NCBI GenBank assembly: GCA_949358305.1
Contig: OX442314.1
Coordinates: 36,553,211 to 36,617,210, forward strand
Reading direction: 5' to 3'
Origin: Strigamia acuminata
Taxonomy: Eukaryota; Arthropoda; Chilopoda; Geophilomorpha; Linotaeniidae
DNA: 64,000 bases
The translations under genes were made by a program, and so were the position numbers. This document shows, piece after piece, positions 1 through 11,700 of the stretch (position 1 is its first letter; the number at the start of each line of letters is the position of its first letter). The notes under the pieces were generated by a model, which had not been told where the DNA came from, ran no database searches, and saw nothing but the letters and a program-made list of their open reading frames with translations.

Positions 1-1152
1 AGTATTCCCGCGACCACAAATCACGTTCCGTCCGTACCGAGTGGATCCTCGAGCGACACGAGCAACGACGCGGACGCGGACTTGGTCCTGTATTACGAGA
101 ACAAACCATTTTTCTCCACGGAAGCCAGGAACACGAAACCCGGGATGGCCGTGAACACGAAACCGGCGAACAAAACGAAATCGTTCGCGTTGTTTGCTCA
201 GTCGGAAGACCAGACTGCACCGCGCTCGAACTCGGCAAACGCGATGACGTCCAACCGGGATTCCGACACGAGCATCGTCGGTCCGAACATGGCAAGCGGG
301 TCGTCGAAAGACGTTCGCGTCCATTTTTACTGCGCCAACGGCGTGCAGAACGTCGAGTTGTTGACGCAGACGTACTCGACGTCCACGCGAAAATGGACAA
401 CATTCAGAGAGGTCCGATTGTCGGACGCGGTGTCCAGCAATTGGTACCCGCTCATCTCGGCGGACGGCGAACAGCTATTCTTCGCCATTTCGAGCGAGAA
501 GAAATTCGTCGCGTTGAGCGCGATCACCGGGGTGACGTACACGGGACCGGCGGTGCGGGGGTTGGCGTACACGGGTCCGGCGGTCAAGTTCCACAGCCGG
601 GTGGCGGGGGTCGTGGACGGGCCCCGCATTTACGTTTGGAACTACGAATCGATCGCGCGCTTCGACACCAAATCGTACACGTGGAAGTCGCTGTCGCCCA
701 ACCCGCACGTGTTCGCCGGCTGGAGCAATCTGTTGGCCACGAACGGTCAGTTGTACTTTCACGGCAACTTCCCGCCCGCCATCTACAAGTACGATTTCGA
801 TCGGGACGCGTGGGAGCTGAATAAGGCGTTTAAGGAGTCGTCGAACACCAAGTCGATCAGGTGCAAATGTTTTCAGAGGTTTTGCAAGAAGAAGTTGTAT
901 TTCGTCGCCGACGAGGGACTGTTGTTGACTTTTAACACCGAGACGAACGCGTGGAGCGATCGGTTTTTGCCCGAGTTCGAGTCGAGGGTGCCGCTGCTGA
1001 TGAATTGCGACGAGTCGTTCATCATTTTCGGAGATAAGCGCAATAGGTCTCAGTATTTTTTCTACTATCCCGAAATAAATAAATTGGATTTCTTTGAAAA
1101 CAATCAAATCATGTACAACGAGAGTTTTGTGTCCTGTGATGTAACTATTTGA
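1..1152 (+). CDS. Kelch-like beta-propeller protein, 3' part (5' end outside window)
   Basis: The reading frame is open from base 1 to the stop at 1150-1152, so the start lies before the window. The first ~100 visible residues are Ser/Thr/Asp-rich and probably disordered. The rest is a series of ~45-50 residue blocks ending in Tyr/Phe-Asp...Trp, such as SIARFDTKSYTWKSL, IYKYDFDRDAWEL and LTFNTETNAWSDR, which look like kelch blades. The usual double glycine of each blade is mostly missing, so the propeller is divergent. Whether a BTB or other N-terminal domain comes first cannot be seen. The base composition is GC-rich, like the host exons and unlike the flanking AT-rich DNA. It is convergent with MEGF8. 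The kelch-like fold is inferred from motif spacing; no orthologue is recognised. Confidence 0.6.
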   Translation, partial: SIPATTNHVPSVPSGSSSDTSNDADADLVLYYENKPFFSTEARNTKPGMAVNTKPANKTKSFALFAQSEDQTAPRSNSANAMTSNRDSDTSIVGPNMASGSSKDVRVHFYCANGVQNVELLTQTYSTSTRKWTTFREVRLSDAVSSNWYPLISADGEQLFFAISSEKKFVALSAITGVTYTGPAVRGLAYTGPAVKFHSRVAGVVDGPRIYVWNYESIARFDTKSYTWKSLSPNPHVFAGWSNLLATNGQLYFHGNFPPAIYKYDFDRDAWELNKAFKESSNTKSIRCKCFQRFCKKKLYFVADEGLLLTFNTETNAWSDRFLPEFESRVPLLMNCDESFIIFGDKRNRSQYFFYYPEINKLDFFENNQIMYNESFVSCDVTI

Positions 1153-1178
1153 AACGAAAATTGCTTGATAGATTATTT

Positions 1179-1184
1179 AATAAA
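1179..1184 (+). terminator. Candidate polyadenylation signal of the kelch-like gene
   Basis: AATAAA lies 27 bases after the stop codon of the kelch-like gene, followed by A-rich sequence. A short 3' UTR fits the compact gene style of this window. Confidence 0.4.
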
Positions 1185-1498
1185 AGACAAACAAAAAGAG
1201 TAAAATAAAAACCAGCGAGTAATAATTCTTAAGAAAACAAGACAAACAATAAACAAAACACTTAATTCTAGTCAGGGCCGTCTTAACACTTTTCAGCGCC
1301 CTGGGCTTAAAAAAATAAGGCGCCCCTTGTCCCTTGTCGTAATTTAAAAAAAAAAATCATTTTTACATTTACAATTTCACAGGCCCGTTCCTAGGGTATA
1401 CTTGTAGTGCACTCATATTTTTTAGGCATGCTGGTGACCCACTCCCACCCCTTAAGTACCAGTAAGCATTTTTGTGAAAAATAAATTTGAACCAAAAA
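1185..1498. other. Intergenic, no gene seen
   Basis: AT-rich spacer. The stretch around 1272-1335 (CAGGGCCGTCTTAAC, then GCGCCCTGGGC) resembles the terminal sequence of some cut-and-paste DNA elements, but no matching opposite end was found. Confidence 0.4.
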
Positions 1499-2887
1499 AT
1501 GCATATTTGGACATACAAATTCATTTTTGGAGCTGCAAATTCATTTTTGGACCTGCAAATTCATTTTTGGACCTGCAAATTCATTTTTGGACCTGCAAAT
1601 TCATTTTGGACCTACAAATTCATTTTTGGACCTGCAAATTCATTTTTGGACCTGCAAATTCATTTTTGGACCTACAAATTCATTTTTGGACCTGCAAATT
1701 CATTTTTGGACCTGCAAATTAATTTTTGGACCTGCAAATTAATTTTTGGACCTGCAAATTCATTTTTGGACCTACAAATTCATTTTTGGACCTGCAAATT
1801 CATTTTTGGACCTGCAAATTCATTTTTGGACCTGCAAATTCATTTTGGACCTACAAATTCATTTTTGGACCTGCAAATTCATTTTTGGACCTGCAAATTC
1901 ATTTTTGGACCTACAAATTCATTTTTGGACCTGCAAATTCATTTTTGGACCTGCAAATTAATTTTTGGACCTGCAAATTAATTTTTGGACCTACAAATTC
2001 ATTTTTAGACCTGCAAATTCATTTTTGGACCTACAAATTCATTTTTGGACCTACAAATTCATTTTTGGACCTGCAAATTCATTTTTGGACCTGCAAATTC
2101 ATTTTTGGACATGCAAATTCATTTTTGGACCTACAAATTCATTTTTGGACCTGCAAATTCATTTTTGGACCTGCAAATTCATTTTTGGACCTACAAATTC
2201 ATTTTTGGACCTACAAATTCATTTTTGGACCTGCAAATTCATTTTTGGACCTACAAATTCATTTTTGGACCTACAAATTCATTTTTGGACCTACAAATTC
2301 ATTTTTGGACCTACAAATTCATTTTTGGACCTGCAAATTCATTTTTGGACCTGCAAATTCATTTTTGGACCTACAAATTCATTTTTGGACCTGCAAATTC
2401 ATTTTTGGACCTGCAAATTAATTTTTGGACCTGCAAATTAATTTTTGGACCTACAAATTCATTTTTAGACCTGCAAATACATTTTTGGACCTACAAATTC
2501 ATTTTTGGACCTACAAATTCATTTTTGGACCTACAAATTCATTTTTGGACCTACAAATTCATTTTTGGACCTGCAAATTCATTTTTGGACCTGCAAATTC
2601 ATTTTTGGACCTGCAAATTCATTTTTGGACCTACAAATTCATTTTTGGACCTGCAAATTCATTTTTGGACCTGCAAATTAATTTTTGGACCTGCAAATTA
2701 ATTTTTGGACCTACAAATTCATTTTTAGACCTGCAAATTCATTTTTGGACCTGCAAATTAATTTTTGGACCTACAAATTCATTTTTAGACCTGCAAATTC
2801 ATTTTTGGACCTGCAAATTAATTTTTGGACCTACAAATTCATTTTCGGACTTGCAAATTCATTTTTGGACCTACAAATGCATATTTA
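1499..2887. repeat. 20-bp minisatellite, about 69 copies
   Basis: Tandem copies of a 20-bp unit (ATTTTTGGACCTGCAAATTC and variants). Variation is limited to a few positions: CTG/CTA, ATTC/ATTA, TGG/TAG. Two units are one base short (near 1604 and 1841). The two border units share a variant with GCATATTT. Because three units equal 60 bp without stops, all three plus-strand frames are open over long stretches; these are not genes. Confidence 0.97.
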
Positions 2888-3008
2888 GAGATGGCGCCCC
2901 CTGACCTGTGGCGCTCGTGTGTTTTACACACTATCAACAATGTGCAGAAACGCGCCTACAAGTTCAGCTTATGTTTGAACACTCTTTGGACTGTAGGAGG
3001 CGCCGGGC

Positions 3009-3250
3009 ACCCCTCTCTGCCCGACAACCCTCTCTGCCCAGCGCCCCTCTCTGCCCGGCGCCCCTCTCTGCCTGGCACCCTTCTCTGCCCGGCACCCCTC
3101 TCTGTCCGACAACCCTCTCTGCCCAACACCCTTCTCTGCCCGGCGCCCCTCTCTGCCCAACACCCTTCCCTGCCCGGCGCCCCTCTCTGCCTGGCGTTCC
3201 TCTCCACTTGCCATTCCTCCGCCCTGCGCCCCTCTCTGCCCGGCGCCCCT
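3009..3250. repeat. Pyrimidine-rich imperfect tandem repeat (~17-18 bp unit)
   Basis: About 14 imperfect copies of a CCCCTCTCTGCCCGGCG-like unit. It gives proline/serine-rich or arginine/glycine-rich translations in several frames on both strands, which are by-products of the repeat. Its GC-rich, strand-asymmetric composition is unlike every other array in the window. Confidence 0.85.
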
Positions 3251-4300
3251 GGGCTGCAGCCCAGTTGGCCCAATGGGAAAGATGGCCCTGATTCTAGTTC
3301 GGGTGCGTGGTGCGGTGAAGCAGCTTTCGCTCGACAGTCTTTCTATCGGCAGGCATTCTGTCGACAAAATTCTCCCCAATAGCATTCTCTCGCCCCCCTC
3401 TCCATCTCTTGCCATGCATTCTATCCCCACTCAATCTCTCGCCCTACTGCAGACACTCACCCTCTTCCTAATGGCCTAACAGAATGATTCACAGAATGTG
3501 AAATGAATTGATGATGAAAATGTCATCAAAACATTTCAAACCGATGCAAAAAGTTACGTTTTGCGACGTTTTCATCATCAAACATGGTGAACGCGAACTT
3601 CGTTCAAGTTCACTCTTAAAAGTGAACCAAGTTTGTTTTTTGCGCTCACTTGTAAAAGTGAACTAGTTTGCGTTCGATATAATACTGGCCGCCACACATC
3701 ACTTTTGTGACTAAAAAATTTTATAATAACCAAACGAGAACTTATAGAAACTGCTGGTGTTCAGAAGCGAGTTAGAGAGGGCCTTTGAGAAATTTATTGT
3801 AAGTTTTAATAAAAATCTTTTATTCGCATTATTGAAGATTGTAAATAAAAAGGAAAAAAAAAACATATTCATAGAATGCACTTCACATTATCTGCCTACA
3901 TCATTTTCGTTTTCAGCAATGTACATTTGTTAAAAAATTTATTACACATGATTAAATCAGTACTGTACAACTGAAGTTTAGTTTTAGGTAAAATTCTTAT
4001 TTCAAACTTTTTAAAATCAAAAAACCACTGAAAGATTTTCTGTTTCACATGATAAATTAGTAAATACAACGGACTAGTATCAACAAAAGCTCTGTAAAAA
4101 AAAGAACTAAACTGAAATCTAAAAGCAATAATTTGATGGTTGGTCCCTTTCTGACTCAAAATATTGAGAAAATAAACGAAACAAAAACAATAACACGAAG
4201 CAAAAGATATGTGCAAGTTGAGATTCCTAAACAATTTTCTTCACAACTTCAATTCCAAATTTCTCCAATCTTTAACAAGTATAGTAAAAATAAAAAACTA
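3251..4300. other. Intergenic DNA and probable MEGF8 3' UTR; short inverted repeats
   Basis: No protein gene is recognised. A small hairpin sits at 3608-3627 (GTTCACT...AGTGAAC), followed by a related partial copy near 3650 (CACTT...AAGTG). Minus-strand AATAAA signals near 3938 and 3828 are candidate MEGF8 polyadenylation sites, which would imply a 3' UTR of roughly 0.7-0.8 kb. Confidence 0.35.
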
Positions 4301-4621
4301 ACCAACTAATCCAAAATCACAGGATCAAACAAAACCACAATTGAATGTTCAGTCGCAGCACAATTTCTTCTCCAATCAAATAAACTATATTACACCAAAC
4401 CGTCCGATCGATCCGTAGCTTCTTTTGGCCACCGCAATTCCACAGAATAAAAAAATAATTTACTAAAAAACAAAACAAAAACACTTCGCCAAAGAGTGGA
4501 AAAGGAATAAATAAAACACGGGCATTATTTCTCGAGTTGGAATGTACAAAAAGGCCGCCAAAATCATTGCGGGTTGATTTTCCAGCTTCGACATTTTTTT
4601 TCCACCTGTTCTTCCCAAATC

Positions 4622-5721
4622 TCAAGTGTTGTGGTAACTGGTGCGTCTGCGCATGCACGCCTTGATGCTGCTGTAAGTAGTTGGATAAACCCTGAGCGTG
4701 ACCAACGCCGAGCCCAGAGCGAGTTTGACGGGCGCCGCCGCCCCACCGGGCAGCTGCATGAGTAAAGTGCCGACGGCCGACACGCCGTCGTCGGTCGGCT
4801 CGATCGCCACCGGTCTCACGCTGTGTTTGTCGTCGTTCTGGTGGATCTTGGGCGAATCCCTCCCGTGAAAGTGTTTGCGCCCTTTCCACTTCTTCGCGTA
4901 CAGGGTCGGCGAGTAGGGCAGGAAATCGTCGGGCGATTCCTCGTCGATGATTGCCGTGACGCGCGCGAACGGCCGGCTGGCCATGTGCTCCATCTCGACG
5001 GCCTGGCGCAGGCGCGCTCGCCGCACCTCGACCGCTTGCTTCACCTTCCAGACGATGACGCAGACGGCGAGAAAGAGGAAGAAGCACGAGAAGAAGACGG
5101 AGAAGAAGACGAACAGGTCGATGCGCGGCTGGTCCTGGCGGAAAAACAGGTTTCCGTAGGTGGCGTTCAGTTCGTTCTTGGCGTATGCGCTCGACGTGCT
5201 CTGCAGCACGAGGTAAAAGTGCGTGCTGCGCAGGTCGTGCACCTCCTGCGGGAGCGTTATGACGAGGCGGTTCTCGATGTTGCGCACGGCGAGGAAATCG
5301 AACGGGTCGCTGATCGTGACGAACGTGTTGAGCCCCTTGGCGAACTTCTCGCGCAATTTGTAGCGTTTCTCGGCCGCGTCGGAGTTGTTGTTGCCGTTGG
5401 AGGCGAACGTGGTGAAGTCGTCGTATTTGAAGTTGTTTGAGCCGCGTTTCTTGCGCTTGTGAAGTTGAAGGGTTTCGTTGTTGATTACGGCGGAGACGGA
5501 GTTGAGGTCGATGCCGTATTTGGCGTCGATGGATATCACGTGTTTGTTGAGGGCTAGGTGGTTTCTCACGACGAACGTGTCGTCGCGGGGGGAAAGGTAG
5601 AGGTCCAGGGATCCCTGGATCACGTCGACGATCACTCGGATGTCGACGTTTCTGAATTTCGGGTAGACGACGAAGTAGACGGTGTAGCCGGAGTGAAGCG
5701 GATATGGTGTTAGACATGAAT
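4622..5721 (-). CDS. MEGF8: MEGF8 exon 28: juxtamembrane region, TM helix and cytoplasmic tail
   Basis: The last exon encodes ~360 residues. A single membrane helix at about residues 2648-2672 ([17 protein letters not shown]) is nearly identical to the vertebrate MEGF8 helix. It is followed by a ~140-residue tail containing [10 protein letters not shown], the motif that in MEGF8 and attractin family members is needed to bind the MGRN1 ubiquitin ligase, and a conserved C-terminal block ([20 protein letters not shown], then LGSALVTLR). This exon fixes the identity as MEGF8 rather than attractin. Confidence 0.95.
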
Positions 5722-8700
5722 CTGAAAATGTAAAAATTTAAAGTTTTATTTTAACCATTTTGGTGAGATTAAAGCTTGTTTTTTACCATTTTGGTGAGAC
5801 TAAAGCTTGTTTTTTACCATTTTGGTGAGACTAAAGCTTGTTTTTTACCATTTTGGTGAGACTAAAGCTTGTTTTTTACCATTTTGGTGAGATTAAAGTT
5901 TGTTTTTTACCATTTTGGTGAGATTAAAGTTTGTTTTTTACCATTTTGGTGAGACTAAAGCTTGTTTTTTACCATTTTGGTGAGACTAAAGTTTGTTTTT
6001 TACCATTTTGGTGAGACTAAAGCTTGTTTTTTACCATTTTGGTGAGATTAAAGTTTGTTTTTTACCATTTTGGTGAGATTAAAGTTTGTTTTTTACCATT
6101 TTGGTGAGACTAAAGCTTGTTTTTTACCATTTTGGTGAGACTAAAGCTTGTTTTTTACCATTTTGGTGAGACTAAAGTTTGTTTTTTACCATTTTGGTGA
6201 GATTAAAGTTTGTTTTTTACCATTTTGGTGAGACTAAAGCTTGTTTTTTACCATTTTGGTGAGACTAAAGCTTGTTTTTTACCATTTTGGTGAGACTAAA
6301 GCTTGTTTTTTACCATTTTGGTGAGATTAAAGTTTGTTTTTTACCATTTTGGTGAGATTAAAGTTTGTTTTTTACCATTTTGGTGAGATTAAAGTTTGTT
6401 TTTTACCATTTTGGTGAGACTAAAGCTTGTTTTTTACCATTTTGGTGAGACTAAAGCTTGTTTTTTACCATTTTGGTGAAATTAAAGTTTGTTTTTTTTA
6501 CCATTTTGGTGAGATTAAAGTTTGTTTTTTACCATTTTGGTTTGTTTTTTACCGCTTTGATCAATTTTATGTTTGTTTTTCATCATTTCATACAATTTAG
6601 ACTGACTTTCATCGTTTTCTAATTTTTTTACTACTATTTCAAGTTTGATTTTAATTGTTTGGGACTTTGGTTCCATTTTAACTTTGATGTTCGGTATTGG
6701 TTTGGTAATCGCAATATTGCGGTATTCAAGTTAAAATAGAATTTTTCTCGTTTAATTAATACCTTGAGTCAGAGGATCGAAACAATAATCCCTATCGACT
6801 GTCATTTGTCGATAACATTGATGCCCATTAGTCGGCGTACCCAGAAACGAATCTTTGCACTTCGAACACTAAACAAACACAACAACAAAAAAATATTAAA
6901 ACCACCACAAATATAATCAAATCCATAAAATACTTGTTGCATCCAGCACGGCAAAACCGTCTTGCTCTTTTGATTGCAATGCTGATCAGTTTCCGTATTA
7001 TTCTGACAATTGCATTTCTCACCGGTGTACGGATCGCACGAATTCCCATGTCCCTGACATTCACATCTAAAAAAACAAAATAATTCAACAAATAAACTAA
7101 AAATTAAAAAATCTCGACGCACGGTCTGCACGCTTCTTGCGGATTATTCTCCGTGGTCCGGAAAAACCCCAATTGGCACAATTCGCACCGGTTTCCGCGC
7201 GTGTTGTTGCGACACGACACGCAAACGGCCTCTGCGCTCGCACCTTCGTGAATGGACAGCAAATCGGTCAACTATTTAAATAAAATTAATTAAAAGATAA
7301 TTGGATCAATCATTACAATTGGGAAATTCACATTTGTAAATTCGGCGGCTTCGCTGGCCAGTATTTGAGCAGTGATGTTGTAATATTCTTCCTCCACGCA
7401 CACTTTGGCGTGTCCGTTGCAATAGTCGTTGCACGATATGCATTTGTCGTTGTTGCGAGGGTTTCCGACGAAAAGCAGTTTGCATTTTTCGCACTGTTTT
7501 CCCTGCGTATTGTTCTTGCAGTCTAGGCAAGAGTCGAGTTGATCCACGCTTTCGCACGTGCTGTGTCCGTTGCAGTTGCACTGCATTGAGCAATTTTTAC
7601 TGACGTATCCGAAGTAGCATTCGCATTCTTCCGGCGATATGCAGGTGCCGTGCACGCAACCCTGGTGGCAAATGGGCTTGCAGGTTTTCCTGGTTTAATA
7701 AATGGAGAAAAAATTTGCAGATACGAAAAGGTAAAAAAAAAAATAATGTAAAAAATCTTTAAAACGGTAAGGATAAGGGGGAAAATTGAAACCAATGAGG
7801 AGAAATAGTGAAAAAAAGTGAAAAATATTGAAAAAAAATGAAAAGAAAAAAGAAAAGTATTGAAAACAGTGAAAATAAGAAAGAAAAATATTGAAAACAG
7901 TGAAAATAAGAAAGAAAAATAATGAAAACAGTGAAAATAAGAAAGAACAAGTAAATAAAAAAAACCGTTTTTTTGGAAAAAGGCTTTCATGCTGTATCCC
8001 TGCGAAATTGGAATCCAGACTAAAAATTTGACATATAACAGATCGTTTTTAAGCAAATAAAAAATAAACTTAAGTTCAGATCAAAAAAATTATTGCCATC
8101 CTTTGAAAGAGCGGCAAATTCTGCACAGGAAACATATTTTAAATATTTTAATCGGTTCATTTTTCATATTTTTGTTTTTTTATGGTTGAATTCAAATTTC
8201 CTACTAAATTCGCAGGCTACTCTTTTTTTTACCGAATCGAAAAAAAAATAAACAGGCTCGTGTAGAATGGAATTTCCAATCGAATGAGCCTGGTTTCAGA
8301 ATTTTTAAATCCTTTTTTAGTACCGAAAACATCAAAATTCGTATCGGGCGAACATTTTGGCATCTATTAAAGGACACGGTGGCGCTCCGGTTTGATTACA
8401 TTTCGCCGTAAATCGCTGATCTTAATTTTATCATATTAATTGGAAAGTAGACCAAAAGCTGCATCATAAAAGTCTACTTTCCTATCTTATAATTAAATGT
8501 TCAGAAGTTGAAACATACAAATGTTCAAGTTAAATAAAAGCCTTTAAAATAAAGAAAAAGTGTCGTGTAGATATTGAAAACATTCCAAAATATTGAAAAC
8601 AGTCCAAAATAATGAAAACAGTCCAAAATATTGAAAACAGTTTAAAATATTGAAAACAGTGAAAATAAGAAGAAAAAAATATTGAAAACAAAGAAAGAAA

Positions 8701-11700
8701 AATATTGAAAACAAAGAAAGAAAAATATTGAAAACGAAGAAAGAAAAATACTAACACATTAAAAAGTGATAAATTTTACCCTTCATTAATATATCCTTTC
8801 CTACAATGACATTCAAACCCTTTCACGAGATCGATGCAATCCTCGCTCTTCTTATCGCACGTGTGGTGGTTGTTGAGACATTCATTTTCAGCCGGACACT
8901 TCATGTATGACCACTGAGGTGAATTTTCAACTGCCAAAAGGAAATTTTTTTAAAAAAACCAATCAACTAAAAGAAAAAAAAAAAAAAAAAAACCAAACTC
9001 GTTAAAATCTCTCCATGAAACGACACGTTATTATTCCTGCACGTTCCCGTTGCGGGGCCGTCCAACCCGCCTTCCATACACAGCCCGTGTCCGTCCAAAT
9101 CGAGTCCGGACAAAGCGCACCACCCGCAGTGCGGCTGTGAAAGGCAGTGTGAGCATTGATTGAATTCCGAGCAGTTACGTGGGCACTGTTCGGACGATCC
9201 TCGCAACACCATGCCGCAAATCCCCGCCACGCAGCGCAGCGGTTGATAACTCGGCGAAATACACTAAAAAAAAAAAAAAAAAACATAATCAAATAAAAAA
9301 TTTTTTTAAATTAACCAAAATTAATTTACTTCTTTTAATTCCCGACTCCAGCGACATTCGTGAAATCCACCTTCGGCACCGGCGGAATCCAAACAACTAC
9401 GACAATCTTTGTGTTGAGCACATCGAGGCGGACAGGCCAATGGCGGCATTGCGACGACGGGGAAGTTGGACGCGGCTTGGATTTTCTTTAAGAAGCAATT
9501 CCAGTCGTATATCGGCTTCACGTTCACGGTACTTATGGTCCGACCCATTTCGTCTGTTTAGAAAGTAAGTTCACAAGTTAAGCAGTGGTGGAACAAGTAA
9601 TTTGACAAAATTTCAGACATTTTTGGTCAATTTCAACCGAAATCTAGAAAATTTGATTAAATTTAACAAAAATACAAATTTTTGAATCACTTGAACGAAG
9701 AATTTGTCGCGTCCAAATGCATTGTTTAGCATTGCGGCATTTTTCACAGTCAGACGCCGTGCAAGTTCTTTCTGGGCAATTTTCAGGGTCGCGAATCCCT
9801 TGCAAAAGCTGAATATAATTGCATTCGCTGTCCGCTTCGCACGTCGGATCGTACGCGATGCAACGACTGCCCTGGGACGTCGTAAACCATTGACAAACCT
9901 CGAAAATCAAACAAAAAATAATAATAATTAAAACCAAATCGATCCAACAAATCCACCAAATCAAAAATACATTCTTAGCGTTCGGATAACTCGGCCACAC
10001 GGCCAAACACTCGGAACAAGTCGCGTACTGTGAACAATCTCTGCTTTCCAGCAACTCCTTGTTGCAATTGATCGTCACCGACGACAATTCGACCGTGCCG
10101 TCCGGATTGCTGCAACTAAACCAAAAATTTAAAACAAAAACAAAAAATAATAATTTCTTTACAAATTAATTTTTACCTGAATGGAATTTGGCGTTTGGAC
10201 GAATAGCAATAACTCTGATTCGTGTGATTGTTGTGAAAAACCGAGCAAAACAGACAATCCGGCGCCTGCCAACAGTTGTGTTTGGTCGCAAAAACGCTGC
10301 ACAAGTCGACGGGCAGATACAATTTGTGCAGACTTCCGATCAACTGACCGGAAAACCCGCCGAAAATATACACGGTGTTTCCCTGGCGCACCACGGCTCG
10401 TCCGACGGCCTCTTCCAGGTCGTATTTGTTCAATTTGTGACCTCCTTCGCCCGTCAACTCCACCCACATGTTGCACGCGTAATTATACGCCAAAATGGAG
10501 TCGCTCAACTCTCCGTTCTTCGATCTTCCGCCAATAACGACCATGTATTCGTCCATCGTGACGGCAGAGTGCATGTACCGGTACCGCAAATTAGTCAACT
10601 GCAAAATTTAATTATAAAAAATTAAAAACATCCGAGAAATTAATTAATTCTCCATTTATTTACGCTGAAGGGTCCCTTTTCCGCCGGTAGGACCGTCCAG
10701 CGTTTCGATGGATGGTGAAAGGCAAATAATTGGTTGGAAACGACGGTTTTGTCGATGCGATACAAGATGCCGCCGAACACGTAGATGCTGTAGTCGCGGG
10801 GGCTGTAGACCGCAGTGTGCCCGTACAAGCCGGTGGGCGTTGCTCCGCTGACATTTAGCATGGTCCATTTGGCAGAATTCACGTCGTATTCGTAGGATTT
10901 GTCCAGAAATCCATACTGAATGTCGAAACCACCGATCAAAACCAGACGCTCCTTCCCGCACAGCGTCAAAGTGTGGCCGGCCAACGCCGGGATTTGCAAG
11001 GAATTCTAAATAAAAATAGTTAATATAGAAAAATTTAGAACTGAAAATTAAAATAAAGAAAATCAAGATATTACTTCAAGTTGCGTCCATTTTCTGCTCG
11101 TCACGTTGAATTTCCAAAAGTCGTTGAGTATTTCGGCCTGCGTCAAACCGCCGTAGATGTAAATCTCGCGCTTGTCCCACACGAACGCCGACGCGTGGAA
11201 ATAACGACCCCTGGGAAGCGAATAACTGCTGCGTCCTTCTATCACAACCTAAAAAAAAAATTAAAAAAAATTATTTTTTCTTGAAAATAATTAAAAAAAA
11301 ATTATTTCTTCTCGAAAAAATTTTAAAAAAATTATTTTTTCTCAAAGAAATTTTAAAATTATTTTTTTTTTTCGAAAAAATTAACAAAAAATTAACAAAA
11401 AATTAAAAAAAAATTATTTTTTCTCGAAAAAATTTAAAAAAAATTATTTTTTTTCGAAAAAATTAAAAAAAAAATTATTTTTTCTCGAAAAAATAAAATA
11501 AAAATAATTTTTTCCTAAAAAAATAATTTCCTGCTAATTGCTAAATCACCTTTTCCCATTTGTAGCTCTTAGTATCGAACTTATACATGTCGTTCAAAGG
11601 TCCCCGCGAGAGCGAATAGCCACCAAACAGCCACAAATTGCGCTCGTGGTCAGAGATCAATGTGTGGCCCATGCGCGGTAAGATGCTGGCAAGATGCTCG

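Noticed and set aside
1474-2904. Long overlapping open frames in all plus-strand frames
   Set aside because: Produced by a stop-free 20-bp tandem unit; the same peptide recurs in every frame and there is no gene structure.
2825-3430. Proline-rich or Arg/Gly-rich ORFs
   Set aside because: Shadow of the CT-rich tandem repeat; open in several frames on both strands.
4317-5717. 466-codon minus-strand ORF
   Set aside because: Frame-shifted shadow of the MEGF8 last exon (Arg/Pro-rich); the true frame has the TM helix and MASRPFA motif.
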